DNA of 64,000 nucleotides from Verrucomicrobiota bacterium (GCA_016219875.1 JACRJZ010000090.1:19342-83341); one strand, 5' to 3'. Positions 8,677-18,058 are shown, numbered from the stretch's first letter. Notes: generated from the letters alone by a model not told the origin. A program made the numbers and translations.

Positions 8677-10644
8677 ATGAGAGAAGAGTTTGAGAAACTG
8701 GCCGCAGCGGGAAAACTGAGTTTCAAACACATCGAGCCCCTGGTGGCCTTGGCCACCAGCGGCTACTGTCTGCACAAGCATTGGGGCTTTGGCAAGGTCC
8801 TCTCCGTCGATACCGTGTTCGCCCGCTTCACCATCGATTTCCAGGGCAAGACCGGCCACACCATGGACCTGGGCTTTGCCGCGGAATCGCTCCAGGCCAT
8901 TTCCAAGGACCACATCATGGTCCGCAAAGCCACGGACCTCGAAGGGCTGCGCCAGATGGCGGCCTTGCATCACCTCGATCTCATCAAGCTCGTCGTCCAA
9001 AGTTTCGGCGGGCGCGCCACCCTCGACCAGGTCCAGCACGTCCTCGTCCCCGATGTCATCACGTCCGACTGGAAGAAATGGTGGGACGTGGCCCGGCGCG
9101 AGATGAAGAAGGACGGTCATTTCCTCATTCCAGCGAAAAAGACCGAGCAAATCATCTTCCAGGAGAAAGTCGTGACGCTGCCCGACCGTCTGATGACGGA
9201 CTTCCGCGCCGCCAAAGGTCTCAAGGCCCGCACGGTCGCCGCCAACGAAGTCCTCAAGAGTCTGGAAGATCTCGCCGACAAGGCCGCCGTGGCGACCGAA
9301 GTCATCGCCGCCTTGAATGCGGAGATCGCCACCCATCTGCGGACCCAGCCGGCCGTGGCGCTGGATGCCATCTTCGCCCGGGACGACCTCCGCGCCGGCG
9401 CCAACCTCGCGCCTACCGCCGAGGAATTGGCGGAGCGGGACATCTGGGCGCAGGAATTCGACTTCAGCCCGGTGATGGAGGAGGTCCCCGTCGCCAAGCA
9501 CCGCCGCGCCCTGCAATCGTTCAAGCACGCGCGCCCTTCAAGCTGGATCGCCACCGTGCAGATCGCCCTCAACCGCGCCTCCGCCAAGCTCTGCTCGGAA
9601 CTGGCCCATCTCCTCATCAACGAAGGGAAGCTCGACGTCCTCAAAGAAACCCTCGCCCGCCTCGTCAACCAGCACAGCGCCAGCAGCGAACTCCTCTACT
9701 GGCTGGCCAAGGAACGCTCCGACGCCTACGCCGACATCCTGGGGCCGGAAGTCTTCCGCGCCATGCTCACAGCCATGGAGCGCGACCAGTTCAACGAGAA
9801 ACGCTCCAATCGCCTCGGCGACTACATCCTCAGCGACCAAAGCTTGCTGCCCGAGTTGATTGAGTCCGCCGATCTGGACATCATCCGCGACCTCACGCGC
9901 GCCCTCCAGTTCTCGCCGTGTTTCGATGACATGGACAAGCGATCGCTGCTGGCCCGCATCGTGAAGATTTACCCGGCCATGCAGGTGCTCATCACCGGCG
10001 ACCAAAGCGCCAAACAGGACACCTCGTTGCTCGTCTCGTGGGAAAGCCTGGAGCGCCGCAAGCTGGAATACGACGAACTCGTTCACAAGAAACTCCCGGC
10101 CAACTCGAGAGAGATCGCCCTCGCCCGCAGCTACGGCGACCTGAGCGAGAACTTCGAGTACAAAGCGGCCAAAGACATGCAGAAGCTCCTGTCGCGCCGC
10201 AAGCACGAGTTGGAGCAGGACTTGGCCCGCGCCCGCGGCACGGACTTCACCAACGCCCGCACCGACGTCGTTGCCACCGGCACGACCGTGACCGTGCGCA
10301 ACCTGGACAGCAACCAAGTCGAGAACTTCACGATCCTGGGCGCGTGGGACACCGACCCGGAGAAGGGCATCATCAGCTACCTCACGCCCGTCGCCCAATC
10401 CGTGCTCAACCACAAAACGGGCGAAGAGGTCCAGATGGACCTGCACGGGGCCACCCATCGTTACCGGATCGAAGGCATCGAAGCCCGCTTCAAGCCCGCC
10501 GCCGCGCCCAGCGCTCCGACCGTGACGGCCCCGCCGCCGTTGGAGCCGGTGCCGCCGGCACCCGTGGTGCCCTCGTCGCCGTCTGAGCCGTCCGCCCTGC
10601 TCGCAGCGACGGACTTGCCGCTGCCTTCCACGACCCTCGCCTGA
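8677..10644 (+). CDS. greA: Long GreA-type transcription elongation factor with N-terminal extension
   Basis: A 655-residue protein, about four times the normal GreA length (near 158). The C-terminal part at about 455-600 is GreA-like: LARSYGDLSENFEYKAAKDM holds the acidic tip residues (Asp and Glu of DLSENFEY) that reactivate backtracked RNA polymerase, followed by an FKBP-like domain (ILGAWDTDPEKGIISYLTPV). The first 450 residues are a helical extension with no recognised catalytic motif, and a Pro/Ala-rich tail ends the protein. Chlamydial GreA is also very long, so this appears to be a PVC-group form. An A/G-rich stretch (GAGAAGAAACG, 8664-8674) precedes the ATG. The gene is divergent from rsmB across 46 bases. 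Confidence 0.88.
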   Translation: MREEFEKLAAAGKLSFKHIEPLVALATSGYCLHKHWGFGKVLSVDTVFARFTIDFQGKTGHTMDLGFAAESLQAISKDHIMVRKATDLEGLRQMAALHHLDLIKLVVQSFGGRATLDQVQHVLVPDVITSDWKKWWDVARREMKKDGHFLIPAKKTEQIIFQEKVVTLPDRLMTDFRAAKGLKARTVAANEVLKSLEDLADKAAVATEVIAALNAEIATHLRTQPAVALDAIFARDDLRAGANLAPTAEELAERDIWAQEFDFSPVMEEVPVAKHRRALQSFKHARPSSWIATVQIALNRASAKLCSELAHLLINEGKLDVLKETLARLVNQHSASSELLYWLAKERSDAYADILGPEVFRAMLTAMERDQFNEKRSNRLGDYILSDQSLLPELIESADLDIIRDLTRALQFSPCFDDMDKRSLLARIVKIYPAMQVLITGDQSAKQDTSLLVSWESLERRKLEYDELVHKKLPANSREIALARSYGDLSENFEYKAAKDMQKLLSRRKHELEQDLARARGTDFTNARTDVVATGTTVTVRNLDSNQVENFTILGAWDTDPEKGIISYLTPVAQSVLNHKTGEEVQMDLHGATHRYRIEGIEARFKPAAAPSAPTVTAPPPLEPVPPAPVVPSSPSEPSALLAATDLPLPSTTLA

Positions 10645-10683
10645 ACCAGCGCCACGGAGTCGCGTGGCTGCGGAGGCTTCGCT

Positions 10684-11688
10684 ATGCCTGACACCATCCG
10701 ATGGGCCATCCTGGGCGCGGGCCGCATCGCGCGGAAATTCGCCTCCTGCTTGCGCGAAGTGCCGGACGCCCAATTGATCGCGGTGGGGTCGTTGTCCGCG
10801 GAACGGGCCAACGCGCTGGCCGACGAATTCGGCGCGCCGCATCGCCACGCCAGTTACGAAGCCCTCGCGGCCGACCCGGACGTGGACGTGGTCTATGTCT
10901 GCACGCGGAATCCTTTTCACCTCGACAACATCAAGCTCTGCCTGACCGCAGGGAAACCGGTGCTCTGCGAAAAGCCTTTCACCTTGAATGCCGCGGAAGC
11001 CGCCGAAGCGATCACGCTGGCCCGCGAACGGAAGCTCTTTCTCATGGAAGCCATGTGGACGCGCTGCTTCCCTGCGACGGCGAAGTTGCGCGAATGGCTG
11101 GCCCAAGGGCGCATCGGGGAACTGCAGTTGCTCCAGGGCGATTTTGGTTTCCGCAATGATTGGAAGCCGGAAGGACGGCACCTGAGCGTCGGCCTCGGCG
11201 GCGGCGCGCTCCTGGACGTGGGCGTGTATCTGGTGTCATTCAGCTCAATGGTCTTGGGGCCGCCGGTCCACGTTGCCGGCGACGCGCATCTCGGTGCGAC
11301 CGGTGTGGACGAGTCGTGCGGCATGGTCCTCCGGCACGCCCGCGGCGAGCTGTCGGTGCTGAGCGCGGCCATCCGCACCGAAACCGCCAAGCAGGTCACG
11401 ATCTTTGGCACGACCGGACGCCTCGAGGTCCCCTGCCCGTTCTGGAAACCCAACGCGCTCACGCTGACGCCGCTGGACGGCGCGCCGGAGCATGTCGAGT
11501 TCCCCTACCCCAACTTCGGCTATCAGTTTGAGCAGGCGGAGGTCATGCGGTGCCTGCGTGCAGGCCGGCTGGAAAGCGACCTCATGCCGTTGGAAGAGAC
11601 GCTCTCGATCATGCGCACGCTGGACGCCATCCGCGCGCCGTGGGGGTTGAAGTATCCGACGGAGAAGCCGCCTGTCGGCATCGCGTAA
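10684..11688 (+). CDS. Gfo/Idh/MocA oxidoreductase, cytoplasmic dihydrodiol/xylose dehydrogenase-like
   Basis: A 334-residue protein with no signal peptide, unlike the other three family members in this window. The N-terminal Rossmann fold shows WAILGAGRIARKFASCL, the middle has VYVCTRNPFHLDNIKLCL and the EKP signature VLCEKPFTLNAAEA. The MEAMWTRCFPATAKLREWL segment and GGGALLDVGVYLVSF are typical of the trans-1,2-dihydrobenzene-1,2-diol and D-xylose dehydrogenase branch. NADP-dependent oxidation of a sugar or polyol is inferred. It lies 39 bases after the long greA, in the same direction. Confidence 0.9.
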   Translation: MPDTIRWAILGAGRIARKFASCLREVPDAQLIAVGSLSAERANALADEFGAPHRHASYEALAADPDVDVVYVCTRNPFHLDNIKLCLTAGKPVLCEKPFTLNAAEAAEAITLARERKLFLMEAMWTRCFPATAKLREWLAQGRIGELQLLQGDFGFRNDWKPEGRHLSVGLGGGALLDVGVYLVSFSSMVLGPPVHVAGDAHLGATGVDESCGMVLRHARGELSVLSAAIRTETAKQVTIFGTTGRLEVPCPFWKPNALTLTPLDGAPEHVEFPYPNFGYQFEQAEVMRCLRAGRLESDLMPLEETLSIMRTLDAIRAPWGLKYPTEKPPVGIA

Positions 11689-11719
11689 CCATTGCGGCAC
11701 GAGAGCTTCTTTCAAAACC

Positions 11720-11783
11720 GTAGCCGCCGACGTGAGGAGGCTCTGTTTCCGTTGGAGTTTGGCCTCCTCACGTCGGCTGCTAC
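11720..11783. repeat. Family P1 BIME-like inverted pair
   Basis: GTAGCCGCCGACGTGAGGAG and its complement (CCTCCTCACGTCGGCTGCTAC in two parts) are separated by about 20 bases. The element sits between converging genes. Its right-hand CTA (11780-11782) forms the TAG stop of the minus-strand receiver protein. Confidence 0.9.
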
Positions 11784-13327
11784 GGGGTCCGGCAAGCGCC
11801 GGCGCTTCGAGCCAAGGAGGCCGCTTGCCGTCTGCTCTTCAACTGCTGGAGGCGCGCCCGCAGCGCGAAGGTGAGGGCCTTGACGGTGATTTCGATGAAG
11901 AGAAATGGCTTGGCGAGAAGATCGTTGCCGCCGCAGAGGCTGGATTGGGCGCGCGCGGCAAAATCGGCGTGGGCGGTGACAAAAACCACCGGCGTGGCCT
12001 TGTTGATCTCGGTGCCGCGAATCTTGGTGCAAAGCTCGAATCCGTTCATGCCCGGCATCCGCACATCGAGGAAGATCACATCGTACGGTTTGGTCGTGAT
12101 CCACTCCAGCGCGGCTTCCGCGTGCTCCGCCACGTCCGGACGATCAAAGACTTTCTGCAACGCAAAGGACATGGCCCGGCGCGACATGAGTTCGTCATCC
12201 ACCACGAGCGTCCGGATGGGCGGATCGGTGCCCAGGTACGGCGTCAGTTGCGCGCCGCACAAGTCGTTGAGCAGGTCCAGCGCGTTGGCGACCGTGCGCA
12301 GAGTGGAAGGCGTGGCGTTCTTGGGTTTCTCCAGCAGCGTCTTGATGAGCGCGGCCAGGGCGGAACCGAGTTGCAGCACGGGGCGCATGTCGGCCAAGCC
12401 GGCCTTGCTGGCCACGGAGTGGACGTGAAGGTAGAGGTTCGTCAGCGTTTCCTGGCGCGCCTCTTCGTCCTGGTCGCGCGTGAGTTCCTGCATGGACATG
12501 CGCAACGCGGCGACTTTCTCCTGGGTCGGCGCAAACGAGGTGGGAAGTTCGGCGGCGGGCGGCGCCGCGGCCGAACGACTGGGCAAGCTCGCGGAAGACG
12601 GGGACGCTGTGGAGTCGGCGGCCGATTGCTCGTTCTCGATTCGCTCGCGCAACGCTCTTTCTTCTGGAGTCAGGCCATTGGCAGGCGCGGCGGTGGTGCG
12701 CGGCGCGGTCCTGGCCGGCAATTCTCCCTGTTCGTCGGCCTCGGTATCCGACGGCGCGACCTCTCCGCCCAGAGAACTAGACACCAGGCCATCGCCCGCA
12801 GTGGCCACAGCCGCTTGCAGTGCTGCCGTCGTGGCCCCGGCGGTGGCCGGCACGCCGGACAACATCCGCACCGCTGCGGAGGCCGAGGCCGCGCTGGTGC
12901 CAAGGCTCTCCTGCAAGGACTCGAGGAACTCCGGCCCCCACTTGCGCAGAGCCAGACCGAAGCCAACGATCCCGAGCACGATCATCAGGTAATGCCCAAA
13001 GCCGTTGCCCGCGTGCGCTGTGGCTGCCGGCTGGGTTTGCGGTTGGCCGGTCAGTTCGGCCTGGATGCCGGCGAGGCGGCTGGCGCTGGCCGCCTGGATG
13101 TGCTGCGCCACGGAGTTCTGCACGGCGATCTTCTTGTCGTAGCGTTGCTGGCCGACGATGAGTTTCTGGCGGAGCGCGTCGCGGCCCATGCGGTCCCAGT
13201 ATTGGGCGCGGAATTCGAGCGGAGCTTTCTCGACGTCGGGGGGCAGAGGGTCCACCGCCTGCGCCACGATCGCGCCCAGCAACCCGAGCGCGAGACAAAC
13301 GAGGTGGAGCCGGCAGGCGGGGTTCAT
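11780..13327 (-). CDS. Membrane-anchored response-regulator (receiver) protein
   Basis: A 515-residue protein. Residues 1-25 form a signal-like segment (LVCLALGLLGAIVAQA), about 25-105 are polar, and 108-127 form a transmembrane helix (GHYLMIVLGIVGFGLALRKW). A long Ala/Ser/Pro linker leads to a helical region near 265-365 (EARQETLTNLYLHVHSVASK) that looks like a phosphotransfer or dimerisation bundle. The C-terminal receiver shows IRTLVVDDELMSRRAM, the phospho-acceptor Asp in DVIFLDVRMPGMNGFEL, FVTAHAD and the switch Lys in LLAKPF. The acceptor site is intact. It follows the left minor-pilin cassette by 3 bases, so regulation or localisation of pilin assembly is a reasonable inference. Confidence 0.82.
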   Translation of the reverse strand: MNPACRLHLVCLALGLLGAIVAQAVDPLPPDVEKAPLEFRAQYWDRMGRDALRQKLIVGQQRYDKKIAVQNSVAQHIQAASASRLAGIQAELTGQPQTQPAATAHAGNGFGHYLMIVLGIVGFGLALRKWGPEFLESLQESLGTSAASASAAVRMLSGVPATAGATTAALQAAVATAGDGLVSSSLGGEVAPSDTEADEQGELPARTAPRTTAAPANGLTPEERALRERIENEQSAADSTASPSSASLPSRSAAAPPAAELPTSFAPTQEKVAALRMSMQELTRDQDEEARQETLTNLYLHVHSVASKAGLADMRPVLQLGSALAALIKTLLEKPKNATPSTLRTVANALDLLNDLCGAQLTPYLGTDPPIRTLVVDDELMSRRAMSFALQKVFDRPDVAEHAEAALEWITTKPYDVIFLDVRMPGMNGFELCTKIRGTEINKATPVVFVTAHADFAARAQSSLCGGNDLLAKPFLFIEITVKALTFALRARLQQLKSRRQAASLARSAGACRTP

Positions 13328-13330
13328 GAA

Positions 13331-15013
13331 TCAGTAGGCCGTGGAGCAAAAGCCCTCGACCGGGGCGATCTCCTTGAAGTGATTCATGCTGACCAAGAAG
13401 GCGATCGGGAGGCCAAGGTCGATGAAGCGGTTCGGATCGTCCGAGTAGCGGCTGTGGACGCGGGAGTCATAGCAGAAAGTGGCGCTGCCCGAAAAGATGA
13501 TGGCCTCGTCGCGGGAAATGATTGAGCCGTTGATGCGCATTCCGCTGCGGGTGCTGCGCATGGCGACGGCGTGATTGGTGTAAAACACGCCGTCCAGCCG
13601 GTTGAAATCGTTGCTCGAAAGATTGTCGAAGTTCTCTGGGGTGCCGGACTGGGTCGGATACCTGTTAATCTTCCCAGCCCGGGTCGCGGTCATCGTGATG
13701 TCGGTGGCGTAGTTGTACTTCACATCGACAACCCCGTCGCCATCGGCGTCGTACCACGCACTGTCGGGCGTGCCGTCGCCATTGGTATCGAGGAACTTTT
13801 TCCCGTCGTCGGGTGTATCGGCGATGCCGTCCTGGCCGAGGTTCGCCTCGGCCCCGACATTCTTGAGGCCGTAGCTCGAAGGATCGAAGCAGGCACTCTT
13901 CCACTCGCTGCTATTGACCTTGCCCGCGAAAACGGACTCGCGCACCGCGAAGCAGACGAGGTCTTTGCCATCGGTCATGCTGCTCTGGACCCAGTTGTCG
14001 CGCGAAGCGGGAGTCATGGTTTCGGGCGGGGTGCTGAAGCTGGGACTGTTCTTGTACGTGAGGTCGCCGGCCACGTAGAGATTGCCGCCCACGTAGAGCG
14101 TGCCAGTGCCGGTGATGACGCCTTTGATGACGACGTCGCCAGGGATGACGACGGGGCCGTTGATCTTGATGGGGCTGGTCGCGGTGCCCACGAGGTAGAG
14201 GCCGGGCTTGGTCGCGTTGGTGTGGGTGCCGTTGACCAGGAGCGTGGTGCCGACGTAAAGCTTGCTGCCTTTGGCCGCCGCCAGCGCGGAGTAGTTGGTG
14301 AAGTTCTTGAGGTTGGGCATCGCCAGCCGCTCCGAGCCGTCGTGCAAGTAGGAAACCGGATCGGCGGCGGCCAGCCCGTGCAGCGGCACGCTGCCGGAGA
14401 GCGGATCGATCGGGGTCAAGTTGGACTCGATCTGGCCGGAGGCCACCACGCCGCCATTGACGGTGGGGCCATCGCGGAAATCGAAGTCCCAGTTGGCGCG
14501 GTTGTCGCCGTGCCCGGTGATGGACGAGCCCCACCACCAACCCCAGTTGTTGAGGAAGTACTCGTAGTCGAAGACCTGACTGGGCGGGTTCTTCTTGATG
14601 TTGGCCTGCAGCGTGCGGACCTTCTTGCCGACCTTGGCGGACGCGGTCACCATGAACATGCCCGCCGCCCCGCCGGGGTCCGCCACAATCGTGAGCCAAG
14701 CCGCGCTGAAGGAGCTGTCCGGCGTCCCGATCAGCGAACTCATGTACGGGACCGTCAAGGTGCCGTCCGAGGTCGCGTAGTTTCCGATGGGGGAACCTTG
14801 GTCGGCGATGCGCTGGATGCCCCAGTTGAGGGCGTTCTCGGCGTGGAAGTAAGCCTCGTTCCAATCCCAGCGACCGTGCGCGGCCCGCACCCGGATGCTG
14901 CTGACTTGCATGAGGCCGACGATGGCGATGCCCAGGATGCCGACGAAGATCAGGGCGTTGAAGAGGACGGAGCCTTCGCGCCGCCGACGGAGAAGTTGCG
15001 GAACGGTTTTCAT
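13331..15013 (-). CDS. Large PilX-like minor pilin / cargo protein, left cassette
   Basis: A 560-residue protein with a prepilin-like N-terminus (REGSVLFNALIFVGILGIAI) and a single hydrophobic helix, then a big extracellular part. Around 270-320 there are Gly/Val repeats (INGPVVIPGDVVIKGVITGT, LYVGGNLYVAGDL) that resemble a beta-helix or bactofilin-like stack. Near 410-430 there are two DxNxDG/DxDxDG calcium-binding loops (DTNGDGTPDS, DADGDGVVDV). PilX-type proteins sit at a pilus or pseudopilus tip in known systems; this role is inferred. It is the X member of a V-W-X set and has a paralogue at 18059-19846. Confidence 0.78.
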   Translation of the reverse strand: MKTVPQLLRRRREGSVLFNALIFVGILGIAIVGLMQVSSIRVRAAHGRWDWNEAYFHAENALNWGIQRIADQGSPIGNYATSDGTLTVPYMSSLIGTPDSSFSAAWLTIVADPGGAAGMFMVTASAKVGKKVRTLQANIKKNPPSQVFDYEYFLNNWGWWWGSSITGHGDNRANWDFDFRDGPTVNGGVVASGQIESNLTPIDPLSGSVPLHGLAAADPVSYLHDGSERLAMPNLKNFTNYSALAAAKGSKLYVGTTLLVNGTHTNATKPGLYLVGTATSPIKINGPVVIPGDVVIKGVITGTGTLYVGGNLYVAGDLTYKNSPSFSTPPETMTPASRDNWVQSSMTDGKDLVCFAVRESVFAGKVNSSEWKSACFDPSSYGLKNVGAEANLGQDGIADTPDDGKKFLDTNGDGTPDSAWYDADGDGVVDVKYNYATDITMTATRAGKINRYPTQSGTPENFDNLSSNDFNRLDGVFYTNHAVAMRSTRSGMRINGSIISRDEAIIFSGSATFCYDSRVHSRYSDDPNRFIDLGLPIAFLVSMNHFKEIAPVEGFCSTAY

Positions 15014-15044
15014 TCGAGTGGCATGGCTGGAGGGGAAGGCGGAG

Positions 15045-15641
15045 CTACTTGTTGCGCATCTTCACCGTGAAGGTCCGGGTCACCGTGTTGGTCCTGAACC
15101 GGCTGGCACCGTCGCGCCGGCCGGTGTAGCAGTTGTCGTCCACCTGCAAACACACGTTGAGGGCCGTGCTGTCGGAACTGCCGTCGTTGGCGAAAGAGGG
15201 AAAGAAGTACAGCTCGCGCATGACGTTGGCCAGCCCGGGCCGGGACAGCACGCGCTCGTCGCCGCTGGCGTTCTTGTTGGGATCATGGGTCAGGATGAGC
15301 GTGGTGGGATTGTAGCTGAGAACTTCGCGCGGAAAACTGGGGGCCGCGCCCCGGGCCACGATGATGCGCCGGTAGCAGTACGGGTTGGACGGCAGCGGAT
15401 CGGCGAAGATCACGCTTTCGGTGACGCTCATCTCCCGGAGCAGGCCCGCGATCTTGTCGGAGACGATGCCCGCTTCGATCTCCAGCGCCGTGTGGGAGAG
15501 GGCCTGACGCTGCTCGATGGTGCCTTGCAGGACCGCCACCGCCAGGAAGCCCAGCACCACCACGGCGATCAAACTGGAGATCACGATCTCGACGAGCGTG
15601 TGGCCGGCAGACTGGCTCCGAAGTGAAGGGTGGAGTCTCAT
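15045..15641 (-). CDS. PilW/GspJ-like prepilin, left cassette
   Basis: A 198-residue protein with a type IV prepilin cleavage motif: a short basic leader, then G|HTLVEIVIS with Glu at position +5, then a hydrophobic helix (SSLIAVVVLGFLAVAVLQGT). The rest is a pilin-like soluble head without recognised catalytic motifs. It lies 31 bases upstream of the large X protein and 16 bases after the V-type prepilin, all on the minus strand, so an operon is likely. Confidence 0.85.
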   Translation of the reverse strand: MRLHPSLRSQSAGHTLVEIVISSLIAVVVLGFLAVAVLQGTIEQRQALSHTALEIEAGIVSDKIAGLLREMSVTESVIFADPLPSNPYCYRRIIVARGAAPSFPREVLSYNPTTLILTHDPNKNASGDERVLSRPGLANVMRELYFFPSFANDGSSDSTALNVCLQVDDNCYTGRRDGASRFRTNTVTRTFTVKMRNK

Positions 15642-15657
15642 GCTTCGGCGCGCCGGG

Positions 15658-16179
15658 CTACAGGTCTTTCACCCGGACCATGTCCATCCGGGCGGTTTGC
15701 TTCTGCCCCCGTCCCAGCGGCGAATCCCACCGCACCTGCACCAGAACGTGTTTGGTATGGTCCACACCGGCGACTTTGGTGGTGGTGAGGACGACCTTCA
15801 TTTCGGGATTGCGGGGTTGGAGCCAGGCCATTTCAGGGTCGAAGACGAGGTAATTGGTGTCGTTCAGGCTGAACCAATTGGCGTTGGACGGAATTCGGAT
15901 GTTGGCGGCGGAGTTCGAGCCGCCGTCGTAAAGCCGGTTGAGCGGAGCGCCGCCGGCCAGATCGCTGAAGCGCATCGCCTTGACCAGTTCGAGGTAATGC
16001 AGGGAGAAGCCGGTCACCACGCCCAGTTCCTTGTCGCGGAACATCTGGACGCGACTGAAGGTGATGGCGGAGAACGCCGCCAAGAAGGCGATTCCCACCA
16101 GCAACATCGCGACCACCACCTCAACGAGAGAGAAACCCGCGTTGGCGGTGCGCCGTCTGAGATTGACCGTCGTACCCAT
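15658..16179 (-). CDS. PilV/GspI-like prepilin, left cassette
   Basis: A 173-residue prepilin. I chose the ATG at 16177-16179 because it gives a short leader ending in the cleavage site G|FSLVEVVVAMLLVG, with Glu +5 and a long hydrophobic helix; an upstream in-frame ATG would add 47 unlikely residues. The soluble head carries no catalytic signature. It is the first gene of the left minor-pilin operon and is paralogous in layout to the gene at 16846-17424. Confidence 0.87.
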   Translation of the reverse strand: MGTTVNLRRRTANAGFSLVEVVVAMLLVGIAFLAAFSAITFSRVQMFRDKELGVVTGFSLHYLELVKAMRFSDLAGGAPLNRLYDGGSNSAANIRIPSNANWFSLNDTNYLVFDPEMAWLQPRNPEMKVVLTTTKVAGVDHTKHVLVQVRWDSPLGRGQKQTARMDMVRVKDL

Positions 16180-16845
16180 CCAAGCATCCACGTGAACCTG
16201 GGGCAAACGCGGCGCGCCTGACTTCGTGCCAGCCAGCGCCGCCGCAGACTCGACGAAAGCGGGCGCCACGAAGCGTCCGGCTTCGACTTCAGGTGTTCTA
16301 TCGGCAATTCCCCGGAACAATTAAGCGCCGAACGCGCCGCCGGCCGTGGACAAGCCGCATCGTCCTGCCGGCATTCTTTGGAACGGGCGGAGTCTGCCAA
16401 GTGTCCAGGCAATTGGCACTCTGTCCACACTTGGGAACAAGGCGACAATGGGTGAGCGGCGGCGAAACCCAGGCGCACAACTCAACCAGACTGAATGGCC
16501 CTAGCGAAGACCGGAGCATCCGACTCTTGATTTACCTCTCAGAACGTTGGAAACGACGCCAAACGCCAATGAATCCCGGACTTCTCCGGGCTGCCCTCAA
16601 CGCAGCCAGCCCGACGCCGGGCCACCTACTGAAGGAATCTTGAAACCGTGATGACTCGACTCACCAACGCGGCGGCGACCGTGGCACCCACCTTGCTAGA
16701 GACTAAAAGCACTAGTAACAGAGCCGATGTGCCCATGCAGCTTAACGCCACAGAACAACCGTGTTGCCAGAGGAAGACCAAAGGCGATCAAGGTTTCGTG
16801 CCCTGGCGCGCGTTGCGGGGCCGGCTTGGAGTTCCGCTTCCGGTC
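16180..16845. promoter_or_regulatory. Divergent intergenic region between the two minor-pilin cassettes
   Basis: This 666-base stretch separates divergently transcribed operons and must hold at least one promoter for each, though I cannot pick convincing -35/-10 pairs. The notable element is an inverted repeat: CCAAGTGT at 16397-16404 and ACACTTGG at 16427-16434, perfect 8-base arms around a 22-base centre, which could be an operator. The right-hand frame is open back to 16648, so part of this region may be coding if the right V gene starts earlier. Confidence 0.5.
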
Positions 16846-17424
16846 ATGAATTCAGCGGCCGCACATTTGTTCCACTTCGCGCTCGAACCCGGGCGCGGAC
16901 GCAGCAGCAAGGAGGAGGCCCAAATCGCTTCACTCGAATTCATCAAGCACTTACCCGGTGGCGGACCTCCTGGCCGAATCCGGCCAGCGCTTCCGCGTCG
17001 CCCCAGCCAGCGCGGGTTTACCCTGGTCGAAGTGGTGATCGCCTTGGCGCTGGCGGCCATTTTCATCACCGCCACGGTGGCAGGTTACATCCAGTCCCAC
17101 CGCCAGGCGGAGTGGGCTGCCTACTCGCTGGCGGCCAATTCACTCGCGATGCAGGAGTTGGAGCGGACCCGCGCGGCCAAGTGGGACCCGCAGGCCTACC
17201 CGCCGGTGGACCAGGTGGTCAGTTCGAATTTCCCGGATCGAGTTGAGGTCCTCGACATCCCGCTGAACGGAACCAACATCGTCTATGGCACCAACCACAC
17301 CACGATCACGACGATCTCGGTGACCCCCGGCCTGAAGATGATTCGCACCGACTGCCGCTGGAGTTTCCCCAAACGCGGCTTGTTCACCAACTCGGTGTTC
17401 ACCTACCGCGCCCCCGACCAATGA
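16846..17424 (+). CDS. PilV/GspI-like prepilin, right cassette
   Basis: A prepilin whose cleavage site reads RG|FTLVEVVIALALAAIF. The leader is unusually long: the nearest in-frame ATG (16846) lies about 56 residues before the cleavage site, and the frame stays open up to an ATG at 16648. No in-frame ATG, GTG or TTG lies close to the motif, so the start is uncertain or the leader is really long. After the helix comes a typical V-type head (AAYSLAANSLAMQELERTRA). Its stop overlaps the next start as ATGA. Confidence 0.78.
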   Translation: MNSAAAHLFHFALEPGRGRSSKEEAQIASLEFIKHLPGGGPPGRIRPALPRRPSQRGFTLVEVVIALALAAIFITATVAGYIQSHRQAEWAAYSLAANSLAMQELERTRAAKWDPQAYPPVDQVVSSNFPDRVEVLDIPLNGTNIVYGTNHTTITTISVTPGLKMIRTDCRWSFPKRGLFTNSVFTYRAPDQ

Positions 17425-18056
17425 AACTCCTGCCCTCGACTCGAAATGAGAAACCGGCCCGCGTCGCGCGCGCGCGCCGCCTGCAACGCGCGCTCACGCT
17501 GCCGGAGATGATGATCACCCTGGCGGTCTTCATCGTCACCCTGGGGGGCGTGATGGCCAGCCACCTCTACGGCTTGCGCATGGCCCAGGTGATCTGCCCC
17601 AAACTGGGCGCCAGCGACGAAGCCCGCGCCGCCGTGAGCAAGCTCGTGGAAGAAGTCCGCTCCGCCAAGATCCTCCGCGTCGGCACGGGAAGCTTGCAGG
17701 GCTTCGCCGAGATCCCCGTCAACACCCCGCAGCGCGGCAACTCGATCCAGATTTACCCGAGTTTGGAAACCAACGCGTGGGTGCGGTACTTCTGGGATTC
17801 CACCGACAACCGCCTCAAGCGCACGACCAACGGCGCCTCGTCCACGATGGTCGTCGCCAACGCCGTGAGCAACCAGCTTGTGTTCACCGCGGAAGATTAC
17901 GCCGGACGCATCCTCACCAACAATTATGACAACCGGATCATCGGACTGAAGCTGGAGTTTTTCCAAATCCAGTACCCCAAGACCGCCGTCGGCCCTGGCA
18001 ACTACTACGACTACTACCAGCTTCACACGCGCATCGCCCGGCGGTCCATCCTCTAG
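17421..18056 (+). CDS. PilW/GspJ-like prepilin, right cassette
   Basis: A 211-residue prepilin-like protein. The predicted processing site reads A|LTLPEMMITLAVFIVTLGG: Glu +5 is kept but the usual Gly -1 is Ala. The head contains KLVEEVRSAKILRVGTGS and ends with a Tyr-rich segment (GNYYDYYQLHTRIARR), common in W-type minor pilins. The start overlaps the V gene stop (ATGA), indicating translational coupling. Confidence 0.83.
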   Translation: MKLLPSTRNEKPARVARARRLQRALTLPEMMITLAVFIVTLGGVMASHLYGLRMAQVICPKLGASDEARAAVSKLVEEVRSAKILRVGTGSLQGFAEIPVNTPQRGNSIQIYPSLETNAWVRYFWDSTDNRLKRTTNGASSTMVVANAVSNQLVFTAEDYAGRILTNNYDNRIIGLKLEFFQIQYPKTAVGPGNYYDYYQLHTRIARRSIL

Positions 18057-18058
18057 CC

